A DNA stretch of 64,000 nt, from NCBI GenBank assembly GCA_031292515.1, contig JARLGZ010000017.1, positions 44,108 to 108,107 of the forward strand, read 5' to 3'. Below are positions 34,005-42,096 of this stretch, one piece after another. A program made the position numbers and the translations under genes. The notes under the pieces were generated by a model. That model did no database searches. It worked only from the letters and a program-made list of their open reading frames with translations, and was not told where the DNA came from. Origin of the DNA: Puia sp. Lineage in GTDB: Bacteria; Bacteroidota; Bacteroidia; Chitinophagales; Chitinophagaceae. Position 1 is the stretch's first letter. Every line of letters begins with the position of its first letter.

Positions 34005-34666
34005 ATTTCAAGCACAAAGATCCTTCGCACGTCTTTACAACAAAAAGCATTGGGATAAGTAGAATGCTTGCGCTGGATATTGAAATAACACCCTTTTCCA
34101 ATCCTGCGAGGAGATTCAAAACTAAAGGTATTTGGGATACAGGAGCAACAGGTAGCGTAATCACCCAAGAAGTTGCTGATGTACTCGGTATTAAACCGAT
34201 TGGTAAGGCCAATGTAAATACGGTTGGAATAAGTGATTTCACTACTGACAGATACATGGTCGATATATTTTTAAAAGCGGACGTGCGAGTTCAGGGGGCT
34301 GAAGTGACTGTTGGTAAAATAGCATCCGATATGGGATTCCACTGTCTTATTGGAATGGACATTATAACATTGGGGGATTTTTCCATTACCAATTTTGAAG
34401 GCAATACATGTCTTTCCTTTCGTCTTCCTTCGCGTCATCAAATAGACTATGTCTTACAAATGAACCGAGAACTGGATATTGTTAAGCAGCATTTTAATTC
34501 AGGTAAGAATGTAAATACTCCGTGTTCGTGCGGTAGCGGTAAGAAATTTAAGAATTGTCATGGGAGAGATTGGGAGACCGGGGGTGTTCCAAAAATTGTT
34601 TTGCGCAATTATCGCAAATTACGATGCATCGAAGACTTTCGGGGGGCGCAGAGTCGAGGAAATTGA
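34001..34666 (+). CDS. Retropepsin-like aspartic protease with SEC-C zinc motif
   Basis: 221 aa. The aspartic-protease loop is GIWDTGATGSVI (Asp46, DTGA), and GFHCLIGMDIITLGDFSITN near 112-131 is the second retropepsin hydrophobic-Gly motif; only one DTG is present, so it would act as a dimer. The C-terminal PCSCGSGKKFKNCHG (Cys175, Cys177, Cys186, His187) is a SEC-C zinc motif. The last 30 residues after it are basic and not part of either domain. Overlaps the truncated gene by 4 bp, so it has lost its normal leader and may be poorly expressed. Target unknown. Confidence 0.8.
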   Translation: MNFKHKDPSHVFTTKSIGISRMLALDIEITPFSNPARRFKTKGIWDTGATGSVITQEVADVLGIKPIGKANVNTVGISDFTTDRYMVDIFLKADVRVQGAEVTVGKIASDMGFHCLIGMDIITLGDFSITNFEGNTCLSFRLPSRHQIDYVLQMNRELDIVKQHFNSGKNVNTPCSCGSGKKFKNCHGRDWETGGVPKIVLRNYRKLRCIEDFRGAQSRGN

Positions 34667-34682
34667 TTAAATTAGCTGCAAC

Positions 34683-34698
34683 TCCGGGGAAGGCCGGA
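34683..34698 (+). terminator. Weak hairpin after the retropepsin gene
   Basis: TCCGG (34683-34687) and CCGGA (34694-34698) around a 6-nt loop, followed by TTTTAT. Short stem, so only a candidate terminator. Confidence 0.35.
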
Positions 34699-34810
34699 AT
34701 TTTATAAAAAATTTATATATTTATTATTTTTCTAATACCTTAGAATATTCTGGCTATAAAAAAATCGGCCTTGCTAAAGCAACCAGGCTCTCTTAAAAGT
34801 ATCCGTAAGC

Positions 34811-35701
34811 ATGAGACCTCAACTACATAAACTTCCTCTTTCTCCGGACTCCTCCTTTATTCATGTCAATTGGGAATGTAACTATTTCGATAAAGCCTGG
34901 CATTTCCATAAAGAATACGAGCTGGTCCTGATCGACAATACCGAGGGCACCCGGTTTATCGGGGACAAGGTCAGCTTTATCAAGGACAGTGATCTCATGC
35001 TGATCGGGCCGAATATTCCGCATCTATACCGGAACACGGAAGAATATTATCAGAACAAGGGCCTGGTCGCCCGGTCCAGTTTTATTCATTTTACCGATGA
35101 CTTCCTCGGCGATCCGTTTTTCGATCTGCCGGAGATGAAGGCGGTCCGCCTGCTTTTGAACAGATCCGCGCTGGGTCTCGAGATCAACGGGCATTCCAAC
35201 AGCTATATCAAGGCCCGGCTACGGGAGATGAGCACGGAGACGCCGGCGAGGCGCCTGCTGAAGTTATTGGACATCCTGATTTTTCTATCCACGAGCGAAG
35301 ACCTGACACCTGTCCTGTCCAGTGCCTTTACCGCCAGCAACAGCAATGACACGGACAAGATCGATACCGTTTTCCAGTTCATATTGAAAAACTATAAAAG
35401 CGAGATTTATATCGGGGAAATAGCGGAGAAGCTAAATATGAGCATTGCCTCCTTTTCGCGGTATTTCAAGCATCATACCCGGAAGACATTCTCCAACTAT
35501 GTGACCGAGATCAGGATCAGCCATGCCTGTCGCCTGCTGATGGAAGGCAACTACAGTATCTCGGAGATCTGCTACCAGAGCGGGTTTGAGAATCTCTCCA
35601 ATTTTTACCGCCATTTTAAAAAACATACCGGCCTGATCCCGAAAGACTACCGGGGACGGTTCCTGTCGGCGCCCGGACGTGTCCGGGGAGTGCTGGTGTG
35701 A
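34811..35701 (+). CDS. AraC-family transcriptional regulator
   Basis: 296 aa. N-terminal cupin-like ligand domain about 15-100 (WHFHKEYELVLIDNTEGTRFIGD, PNIPHLYRNTEEY) and a C-terminal double HTH about 190-285: YIGEIAEKLNMSIASFSRYFKHHTRKTFSNYV and ISEICYQSGFENLSNFYRHFKKHTGLIPKDYR. Such proteins sense sugars or sugar derivatives. It faces the end of the 25-kb sugar locus with 54 bp between stop codons, and no other regulator lies inside that locus, so it is a candidate for the factor that binds the shared 38-bp element. An imperfect hairpin about 34770-34795 precedes it. GC content returns to the chromosomal level here. Confidence 0.88.
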   Translation: MRPQLHKLPLSPDSSFIHVNWECNYFDKAWHFHKEYELVLIDNTEGTRFIGDKVSFIKDSDLMLIGPNIPHLYRNTEEYYQNKGLVARSSFIHFTDDFLGDPFFDLPEMKAVRLLLNRSALGLEINGHSNSYIKARLREMSTETPARRLLKLLDILIFLSTSEDLTPVLSSAFTASNSNDTDKIDTVFQFILKNYKSEIYIGEIAEKLNMSIASFSRYFKHHTRKTFSNYVTEIRISHACRLLMEGNYSISEICYQSGFENLSNFYRHFKKHTGLIPKDYRGRFLSAPGRVRGVLV

Positions 35702-35726
35702 CAGAAAAGACAGCCCCGCAGCCCCT

Positions 35727-35754
35727 ACGTACAAATTGGCGTTCCATTGTACGT
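35727..35754. terminator. Inverted repeat between convergent AraC and SDR genes
   Basis: ACGTACAA (35727-35734) and TTGTACGT (35747-35754) are perfect arms with a 12-nt loop, filling the gap between two convergent stop codons. No U tract; likely a bidirectional terminator or processing stem. Confidence 0.45.
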
Positions 35755-35755
35755 C

Positions 35756-36499
35756 CTAATAAGTCGCACGGCCGCCCGAGAGGTCGAATGTGAAGCCGGT
35801 GGTAAAACTGTTGCTGCGCGAGACGATATAGGCGGCCATATTGGCTGCTTCCTCCAGCGTACCGCAACGCTTCATCGGTATCTTGTCGGTCATATATTTC
35901 ACCTGCTGCGGCGGCATCATATCTACCAGGGGTGTCTGGATAACCGCCGGGGCAAGGGCGTTTACGGTGATGCCCCGTTCCGCATACTCCTTTCCCTGGA
36001 CCTTGGCCATACAGATCACGGCGGCTTTCGAGGCGGAATAGGCCAGCATGCCTGCGTTGCCTTCCTTTCCCGAAATAGAGGCGATATGCAGGATGCGGCC
36101 ATAATTGCGGGAGATCATATGAGGCAACACGGCCCTGGACGTGTAGAAGCTACTCATAAAATTCGTCTCGAAGACTTTGTGCAGGTCGTCGCTGCTCACC
36201 TCATGACTGGAGATATTCGTGATGCCGGTAATGCCAACGCAGTTGACCAGGATATCGACCCTGACAAACTTTGCGACGACCTCTTCGATGACGGCCTCCA
36301 CGCGGGCCTGGTCGGTGACATCGATGGAAATGATCTGAACCCTCTCCTTATATAAGGCAAACTCTTCCTGCATTCGCTCCTGGTTCATGTCCAATAAAAC
36401 CACCTGCGCGCCACCCGTCAGTAATTTGTGCGCTATTGCCAGTCCGATACCGGATGCGGCGCCGGTGACGATCGCAACCTGTTTATTAAATTCGTCCAT
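35756..36499 (-). CDS. SDR-family dehydrogenase
   Basis: Classical short-chain dehydrogenase/reductase, 247 aa from the ATG at 36499 (MDEFNKQVAIVTGAASGIG); an earlier Met overlaps the previous gene. Cofactor loop TGAASGIG (about 13-20); Asp at the end of beta 2 (VVLLDMN) favours NAD. NCVGIT follows, and catalytic Ser in IASISG and YSASK supply the Ser-Tyr-Lys triad. It is the last gene of the second transcription unit, 10 bp after the DHDPS-like gene. By context it oxidises or reduces a keto-deoxy sugar acid or its precursor; exact substrate unknown. Confidence 0.88.
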   Translation of the reverse strand: MDEFNKQVAIVTGAASGIGLAIAHKLLTGGAQVVLLDMNQERMQEEFALYKERVQIISIDVTDQARVEAVIEEVVAKFVRVDILVNCVGITGITNISSHEVSSDDLHKVFETNFMSSFYTSRAVLPHMISRNYGRILHIASISGKEGNAGMLAYSASKAAVICMAKVQGKEYAERGITVNALAPAVIQTPLVDMMPPQQVKYMTDKIPMKRCGTLEEAANMAAYIVSRSNSFTTGFTFDLSGGRATY

Positions 36500-36509
36500 T
36501 GTTCTTGTT

Positions 36510-37439
36510 TTATTTTTTGAAGTTTCCGTCATTTGCCGCCGCTACGACGCGCTTATTCAATTCCCTGATATAATTCACGCTGGATGCGTCGGGTATATAG
36601 GCAGCCTTGCGTGCAATACTATTTTTCAGGACACCCCTGGCGATGAGCAATTCCTTTTCGGCGTAATGGAACAGCTCCATATTCTGTAGCGAGAAGAAGA
36701 TCTGGGGCATTACTTTTTCGAAAAGATCGAATGCCTTGTCATGCTGTCCCTCTTTGCGCAGCCGGAACACCTTTTGGAGGATGTCGGCCACACCCAGGCC
36801 CGGCATGACACCCGTGATCCCGATCGGTATCAATTCCAGCATATACAAACCTCCCCATCCCTCGAACAGGCCCACTTCCCCTTTTGTCGTGTGGATGATA
36901 TCCTCAAATTTGGGCGCGCACAAAGGTTCTTCCAGCTTCAGGTATTTGAAATTCGGGTTCTCATCCATCAACCGTTTGATAAAGGAAGCGCTGATAGAGG
37001 AACCGCCGGGATTAAAATCCTGGATCAACACCGGTGTTTCGGGGATCGACTTCAGAAAGCCGCCCAGGTATTCCCGCAAGGATTCCTCCGGCAAAGAGAA
37101 AATGCGGGGAACGGCCAGTGAGATCACATCCGCACCGGCTTCCACATTGGCCTGTGCAAGCCGGATGGCCGTTTTCAAAGAGGGGTGATTGGATTGAGCC
37201 ACGATCTGTATCCGTCCGGCAGCCTGGTCTACCGCAATTTTTACGACACGCAATTTCTCCTCGTCGGTCAGTTTATAAAATTCGCTGGCATAGGCCGGCA
37301 GACAGACGGCTTGCAAACCGCCTGCTATCGCAAAATCGATCAGGCCGCGAAGCGCCTGCTCGTCGATCTCTTCGGTTTCCGTGAAAGGAGTGGGTACAAT
37401 CGGTACAACTCCTTCCAATAATTTCTCTGAACGTTTCAT
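36510..37439 (-). CDS. Dihydrodipicolinate synthase-family aldolase with altered active site
   Basis: 309 aa TIM barrel of the DapA/NanA/KDG-aldolase family. The Schiff-base Lys is Lys168 in FKYLKLEEP. The usual GxTGE loop reads PAYASEFYKLTDEE, and the Tyr of the YNxP segment is absent (LIQDFNPGG), so two of the residues that define DHDPS are gone and lysine biosynthesis is unlikely. With an enolase-superfamily dehydratase upstream, a retro-aldol role on a 2-keto-3-deoxy sugar acid is the best guess. Preceded by a 14-bp repeat array after the EamA gene. Confidence 0.82.
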   Translation of the reverse strand: MKRSEKLLEGVVPIVPTPFTETEEIDEQALRGLIDFAIAGGLQAVCLPAYASEFYKLTDEEKLRVVKIAVDQAAGRIQIVAQSNHPSLKTAIRLAQANVEAGADVISLAVPRIFSLPEESLREYLGGFLKSIPETPVLIQDFNPGGSSISASFIKRLMDENPNFKYLKLEEPLCAPKFEDIIHTTKGEVGLFEGWGGLYMLELIPIGITGVMPGLGVADILQKVFRLRKEGQHDKAFDLFEKVMPQIFFSLQNMELFHYAEKELLIARGVLKNSIARKAAYIPDASSVNYIRELNKRVVAAANDGNFKK

Positions 37440-37445
37440 ATTGAA

Positions 37446-37526
37446 GATTTACATTTTTCGATTTACACTTTCCGATTTACACTTTCCGAATTGCACATTC
37501 CGAATTGCACTTTTCGATTTACGCTT
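37446..37526. repeat. 14-bp tandem repeat starting at the EamA stop codon
   Basis: Five to six units of CGATTTACACTTTC (variants CGAATTGCAC) fill the gap between the EamA stop (37519-37521) and the aldolase start. On the coding strand the stop TAA is the first part of the first unit. Confidence 0.85.
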
Positions 37527-38445
37527 TGATGGCATTGGCATTTCGTGTCGCCCTGCTTTCTATGATCGTCAGGATCAGCAAGGATGCCAGCACCAGTACC
37601 CCGCCGATGATCGCCTGGCTGTTGAGCTTTTCCCCCAGCCAGATCGCGGCGATCGGCAGACCAAAAAAAGTAATGAGGTAATTCGAGATCGCGACATCCG
37701 TAGCCTCAAGGCTTTTCAACGCAATAAAGAAAAGCACCATAGACAAGAAATTGTGGAAAAGCGTCAGCGTGCCCAATAAACCTATCCAGGTATCCTTCGT
37801 GAATTTCGGGATCCGCGCAAAAATATCCGGTTCGTAGGCCAGGATAAAAGGCGTCAGCAGCAGCACCATGATGACATAGGTATAAAACACCATCTCCATG
37901 CCGGTGAATCGATCCGCGATCTTCTTACATCCCACATTATAATAGGCATTGCCTACCAGCGCGAGAAAGATCAGCAGATTGCCGGTTGCATATTCGGAAC
38001 CAAAGTTCATCCGGTGGATATCATTGGTCGAACAAAGCACGACTCCCGCGATGGCGACGGCGAAACAAAGCCATTTAATACGGCTCATTTTCTCTTTCAG
38101 CAGCAGGAACGCGAGAACCGTCGTCAGGATGGGCAGGATCAATACCAGGATGGCGGCGTTGCTGGCCTGGGAATACCGGGTCCCGATCGTCATCAGGACC
38201 TGCGAGGGAAAAGCTCCGAGGATCACCAGCGGAACGAAGACCAGGATATCTTTGAGCTTACGCTGATGGCGTCTGTAGTCTTTCACCACGAACGGCAGCA
38301 GCAAAAAGACGGAGAGGAGCATCGGGCACCACACCGTAAAATAGGGCCCTACCTGGTCTTGTATGAGCTTGATACCCGTGAACTGCAGCGACCACATCAG
38401 GTTACAGCTAAACAACAGTATCCACGCTACTAGTTTCTTATTCAT
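37519..38445 (-). CDS. EamA/DMT-family membrane transporter
   Basis: 308 aa with ten predicted TM helices in two EamA repeats (about 10-140 and 155-295): VAWILLFSCNLMWSLQFTGIKL opens the first, and AISNYLITFFGLPIAAIWLGEKL lies in the second. DMT exporters and importers move small metabolites. Inside the catabolic unit it probably imports the modified sugar or exports a by-product. Its start overlaps the dehydratase stop by 4 bp (ATGA). No signal for the substrate. Confidence 0.88.
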   Translation of the reverse strand: MNKKLVAWILLFSCNLMWSLQFTGIKLIQDQVGPYFTVWCPMLLSVFLLLPFVVKDYRRHQRKLKDILVFVPLVILGAFPSQVLMTIGTRYSQASNAAILVLILPILTTVLAFLLLKEKMSRIKWLCFAVAIAGVVLCSTNDIHRMNFGSEYATGNLLIFLALVGNAYYNVGCKKIADRFTGMEMVFYTYVIMVLLLTPFILAYEPDIFARIPKFTKDTWIGLLGTLTLFHNFLSMVLFFIALKSLEATDVAISNYLITFFGLPIAAIWLGEKLNSQAIIGGVLVLASLLILTIIESRATRNANAIKA

Positions 38446-39605
38446 AGATCAGAATCATCGTTGACAGTGGTTAATACATTTCCGGTGGCATATTTACTGA
38501 TGGCCGCCTGGTCCAGCTTGATACCAAGACCGTCACCCTGCGGTACGATGGCCGCTCCTTTCTCGAACCGGATGGGATCCAGGATCAGATCGTCCTCCCT
38601 TACCAGTTCGCCGAAAATATCCGAGGGGATGGTACAGTTGATGCTGGCGGCCGCGATATGCAATCCCATGGTCTCCGAGATACCCAGGTCCACTTCCGAT
38701 CCCCGCCAGCACGGTTTCCCTTCCAGGTGGGCGATCTCCGCCAGCAGCACACTATTGAATGCCGACCCGTTGAAATTATAACCATCGACGGCATCGGCGC
38801 GTACGAAGGTGATCATGTCCCGGATATCCTGCGTATAAGGCAGGGAGATATGCCGGTACAGGGGAATGCCCAAATGTTTTTTCAGATAGAGAAACCCTTC
38901 GACATCTCCATGTAGGATCGGGTCTTCCAGGCCGAGCATGACCTCCTTGTCGACCCCTTCCATCAGGCGGAGCGTCGTCTCCACGTCGGTCCAGCGCTGG
39001 TTGGGGTCCAGGATCAGTTTGATCCCGTCACCGCATTTTTTCCGGATCTCCGTCGTCCACAGGCGGACGGGATCTTCATCGGAGCATTTGAATTTGAAAA
39101 CCTTGTGACCCTTCTGCATCGCTTCAAAGGCTTTCTGCGCGGCGTCTTCGGGTGTGCGCCGCCCGGTCCATCCGTTGCAGTCGATCCGGTCGCGATATCC
39201 GCCGCCGAGCAACTGGTAAACCGGTACCTTCAGCAGTTTGCCGGCGAGATCGAGTACGGCCGTCTCGAATGCCTCATAGATCCGCTGATCGGTAACCGGT
39301 AGCCTGCGCCAGTTCAGTTGCAGGACATCCCGGCCCAGGAAATCCGACATCGCCTGGCCGATGAGTTTGGCGGAGGCGCTGCGATAGGTCTCCCCGATGC
39401 CTGTCAATCCATTCTCCAACGTGATCTCCACGATCCATTTCGGCTGGTTGGCAAATTCCGTCCAGCTTTCCCCGGTCAGGAATTTTTTTGCGAAAGCCGT
39501 GTCTTTGTCGAGCACCGTGGGGGAGTTCAGGCTGCCGGGCCGGGCCGGGACGATGACTTCCGTCGCTGCTATCGATCGTATCAATGTTCCTGCTTTCGCG
39601 TTCAT
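38442..39605 (-). CDS. Enolase-superfamily sugar-acid dehydratase
   Basis: 387 aa of the mandelate racemase/muconate lactonising group. The capping domain spans about 1-130. KxK base motif VFKFKCS (Lys171, Lys173); metal ligands Asp200 (LILDPNQRW), Glu227 (GLEDPI) and probably Asp271 or Asp274 (VRADAVDGYNF). These proteins abstract a proton alpha to a carboxylate, and in this context a sugar-acid (aldonate or amino-aldonate) dehydration to a 2-keto-3-deoxy acid is likely, feeding the aldolase downstream. It overlaps both neighbours by 4 bp. Confidence 0.88.
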   Translation of the reverse strand: MNAKAGTLIRSIAATEVIVPARPGSLNSPTVLDKDTAFAKKFLTGESWTEFANQPKWIVEITLENGLTGIGETYRSASAKLIGQAMSDFLGRDVLQLNWRRLPVTDQRIYEAFETAVLDLAGKLLKVPVYQLLGGGYRDRIDCNGWTGRRTPEDAAQKAFEAMQKGHKVFKFKCSDEDPVRLWTTEIRKKCGDGIKLILDPNQRWTDVETTLRLMEGVDKEVMLGLEDPILHGDVEGFLYLKKHLGIPLYRHISLPYTQDIRDMITFVRADAVDGYNFNGSAFNSVLLAEIAHLEGKPCWRGSEVDLGISETMGLHIAAASINCTIPSDIFGELVREDDLILDPIRFEKGAAIVPQGDGLGIKLDQAAISKYATGNVLTTVNDDSDL

Positions 39606-40549
39606 ATCTTTTTTGAATATTTTTCTGCCAGTTTCCGGATATCGTAGCTGAATTCAATAAATGTCTTCTCCCAATGTTCTGCCGTTTCCGGGGTATAAGG
39701 ATAGAAGCCCCGTGCATTGCTGACGCCCTTTGCTCCTTCCGCCACCAGTTTTTCCATCAGGGCCGGCGTCTTTGAGGTGTTGTCCAGTTCGGGAAAGAGG
39801 TCTCTCATCACCGTCAGGTAGGCCGGGATCCCGGTGAGATCCATGAACCGGAATGGACCGGCAAAGGTGATCCAGTAGCCCAGATCGTTCCGCAACGACC
39901 GGTCGACGTCTTCGACGGTGGCATAGCCTTTTTCCACGAGGTTGAAGGCTTCGCGCATCATGGCATACATGATGCGGTTGGTGATAAACCCACGTATGTC
40001 TTTCCTCAGCAGGGAGGGCTCTTTGCCCCATTGTTCCGCCAGGATGACGATCTTTTGAGCATAGAAGAGATCGGAGGTCTTGCCGCAGATCACCTCCATA
40101 AAGCGGGTGATATGTGCCGGTTCGGCCCAGTGTATGCCCAGGAGCCTTTCGGGATATTTCAGTCCCTGCTGCAGGATCGACACAGGAATCGCAGAGGTAT
40201 TGCTGCCTATGATCGCCGCCGGGGAGAGGACCTTCTCCAGTTCATGATAGAGTTTCTTCTTTTCTTCGACATCTTCCGTAATCGATTCGATCACCACCTC
40301 GTGAGCCGCCAGGAGATTGATATCATCGGTTATATGCAAACGCCGGATAAGCTCCGCGGGCGCTTCCTTCAGGAGCCCTTCTTCCTCCAGTTGGGTCAGG
40401 AAGCCGCTGATCCTTTCCCGGGCCTCGCCGGCCACGCCGATATCTTTTGTCAGGGAGGTCACTTCATGTCCGGCTGCCAGGATACAGGTAGCTATGCTGC
40501 TGCCCATCAACCCAAGTCCAACGGTTCCAATACGGATCTTTTCACTCAT
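39602..40549 (-). CDS. 3-hydroxyacyl-CoA-dehydrogenase-family hydroxyacid dehydrogenase
   Basis: 315 aa. N-terminal Rossmann GTVGLGLMGSSIATCILAAGHEV; SNTSAIPVSIL and GIHWAEPAHITRFMEVI (catalytic His region) are family marks; the C-terminal helical dimerisation domain starts near 185 (DIRGFITNRIMYAMMREAFNLVEKGYATVEDVD). Same fold as 3-hydroxybutyryl-CoA dehydrogenase and L-gulonate 3-dehydrogenase (lambda-crystallin); given the neighbours, a 3-hydroxy sugar acid is a better guess than a CoA ester. Four-base overlaps with the gene on each side. Confidence 0.88.
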   Translation of the reverse strand: MSEKIRIGTVGLGLMGSSIATCILAAGHEVTSLTKDIGVAGEARERISGFLTQLEEEGLLKEAPAELIRRLHITDDINLLAAHEVVIESITEDVEEKKKLYHELEKVLSPAAIIGSNTSAIPVSILQQGLKYPERLLGIHWAEPAHITRFMEVICGKTSDLFYAQKIVILAEQWGKEPSLLRKDIRGFITNRIMYAMMREAFNLVEKGYATVEDVDRSLRNDLGYWITFAGPFRFMDLTGIPAYLTVMRDLFPELDNTSKTPALMEKLVAEGAKGVSNARGFYPYTPETAEHWEKTFIEFSYDIRKLAEKYSKKI

Positions 40550-40938
40550 ATGCTGGTTTTGGATATATTTGCGATGGCATCGATTTCGATTTTGATACCA
40601 TCCGAGAGGACAGACTGAACGGTGGTCCTCGCCGGCCTGATCCCGGTAAAAAAGGAGCCATATGCCGTGTCATATCTCTCAAAATCCCGGATGTCGGACA
40701 GGTGAACCGTACATTTTACGATGTCATCGATCGTTCCGCCGGCAGCTTCCACGATCGACTTCACATGGGATAGGGTCAGGAGGGTCTCTTCTTCGATCGT
40801 TCCGCGGAGCACTTCTCCCGTTTTCAGGTCCAGGGGGCCCTGGCCGCTGACAAAAAGGAGGCCGCCGCTTAGGACCCCCGGGGAATAGGCTCCCGTCGGG
40901 ATTGATTTTTCGGGATGCCGGATCTCTTTTTTGCTCAT
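40546..40938 (-). CDS. RidA/YjgF-family imine deaminase
   Basis: 130 aa of the RidA family, trimeric enzymes that hydrolyse reactive enamines/imines to ketones and ammonia. AYSPGVLSGGLLFVSGQGP and IRPARTTVQSVLSDGIKIEIDAIA carry the key Arg104 and Glu118. In a sugar locus it implies that an amino-acid-like or amino-sugar-acid intermediate passes through an enamine, for example after dehydration of a 2-amino acid. Four-base overlap with the dehydrogenase gene. Confidence 0.9.
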   Translation of the reverse strand: MSKKEIRHPEKSIPTGAYSPGVLSGGLLFVSGQGPLDLKTGEVLRGTIEEETLLTLSHVKSIVEAAGGTIDDIVKCTVHLSDIRDFERYDTAYGSFFTGIRPARTTVQSVLSDGIKIEIDAIANISKTSI

Positions 40939-40969
40939 AACTATTGGGTGTTGAAACTTGTCGTTGTTA

Positions 40970-41165
40970 TTAATTCGGTTTCGCCTGTCTATTGTCTATC
41001 TGGTATCCGGATGTCTGCCTGGTTTCCCGGGCCGTTTCCGATCTCGCTTCGGTTGTGGTTTCTGATTTTTTTCTCTTGGACTTACCGATTTTCTTTCTCT
41101 TGTCGTTTCTCATTTCTATGGCGTTTCGAATCTCTGTCTTGCTGCTGTCATATCGACGGTTTCCG
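40970..41165. repeat. Degenerate purine/pyrimidine-rich repeats between creatininase and RidA genes
   Basis: On the minus strand, imperfect units with AGAAACGACA and GAAACCA spacing fill the 246-bp gap. The single longer frame here (on + strand) has low-complexity product and is not a gene. Confidence 0.6.
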
Positions 41166-41184
41166 TGGTTGCCGCCTGCTGTTC

Positions 41185-41979
41185 TCATTGCCCGGCCAGG
41201 TCCCCGAGAAACGGCCAGTCCCTGAACGATTCGAGAAACTGTACGACCGCCGTCACGGCGTGATCGAACAGGTGCCTCCCTTTCTCCGCCGAAGCGAGTT
41301 GGGGTTCCCCGCTGCTGCCGTTCGAGGAGATAAAGCGGGTAGCTTTAAACAGGGTAACACCCCGATAGGGCTCGTCATCCTCAAAGGGAATGTATCCATT
41401 GGAGGAGGGTCTCCGGGCGCGTTGTGCGCGGTCCATCCATACCTTCTCCGGAAAAAGGTGCAACATCAGGCTGGTTTCATATTCACAGGCGTGGCTCAGC
41501 GCCGGGCTTTCCATCGGCGGTTCTCCGGAGAATACCCGTCCCGCCAGTTCCCAGTAGGTCGCCAGGGCGATATTGGGCTGCAACTTCCCGTCATATTGGT
41601 GGCTTAACAGGGCAAGGGCCTGTTTCACGGGGGTGATGTTCCCGCCGTGACCATTCAACAACACGATCCTTCTGAAACCGCTTTTGAGCAGGGATCCAAC
41701 CAGTTCTGTGATCATTTGCGTATACAATGCCGGAGAGACGCTGAGGGTGCCTCCGAACGACAGATGGTGATCACTGGATCCGAAAGGCAGGGAGGGACAG
41801 AGCAGGACCCGGTCCGAAAGCCGCTTTTCCGCTTCCCCGGCAATCCGCGTGACGATATCCGTGTCCGTCGAAACAGCCAGGTGGGGCCCATGCTGCTCGG
41901 TGGCCCCCAGCGGAAGCAGTATGACTGCCTTTTCTGCCTCCTGGTTGAGGGAGGCATAATGATGATCCGAATACCTCAT
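41185..41979 (-). CDS. Creatininase-family metal-dependent amidohydrolase
   Basis: 264 aa, first gene of the second transcription unit. PLGATEQHGPHLAVSTDTD supplies metal ligands Glu28, His30 and Asp39; LLNGHGGN and HACEYETSLML complete the binuclear site of the family. Members hydrolyse creatinine, formamides (FAPy deformylase) or mycofactocin precursor peptide. Here it may open a lactam/lactone or remove an N-acyl group from an amino-sugar acid. A strong -7 box and a 38-bp conserved element lie just upstream. Confidence 0.88.
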   Translation of the reverse strand: MRYSDHHYASLNQEAEKAVILLPLGATEQHGPHLAVSTDTDIVTRIAGEAEKRLSDRVLLCPSLPFGSSDHHLSFGGTLSVSPALYTQMITELVGSLLKSGFRRIVLLNGHGGNITPVKQALALLSHQYDGKLQPNIALATYWELAGRVFSGEPPMESPALSHACEYETSLMLHLFPEKVWMDRAQRARRPSSNGYIPFEDDEPYRGVTLFKATRFISSNGSSGEPQLASAEKGRHLFDHAVTAVVQFLESFRDWPFLGDLAGQ

Positions 41980-42023
41980 AAGCGCTGCTGTTGTCCGGTT
42001 TAGACCTTAGTGATTTCCCGTAA

Positions 42024-42031
42024 CAAATCTA
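42024..42031 (-). promoter_or_regulatory. -7 promoter element of the second transcription unit
   Basis: TAGATTTG on the minus strand, exact TAnnTTTG, about 45 bp before the creatininase start and 25 nt downstream of the conserved 38-bp element. Confidence 0.6.
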
Positions 42032-42055
42032 TCGATTGGCGACAGACAATTTTTA

Positions 42056-42093
42056 CGATAATCCATTCAATGTGTGTACTTTTTTAACTTGCC
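42056..42093 (-). promoter_or_regulatory. Conserved 38-bp element, copy B
   Basis: On the minus strand the core is GTTAAAAAAGTACACA. It matches 33 of 38 bases with copy A at 61030-61067; four of the five differences are transitions. In both copies a TAnnTTT-type -7 box follows at the same distance (25 nt). Probably an activator-binding site controlling both halves of the locus. Confidence 0.7.
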
Positions 42094-42096
42094 CGC

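Noticed and set aside
34770..34795. Hairpin before the AraC gene as riboswitch or attenuator
   Set aside because: Short imperfect stem with a bulge and no U tract or ligand-domain pattern.
40915..41607. A 230-codon frame on the + strand
   Set aside because: It runs through the repeat-filled gap and then antisense to the creatininase-like gene; the product is low-complexity.
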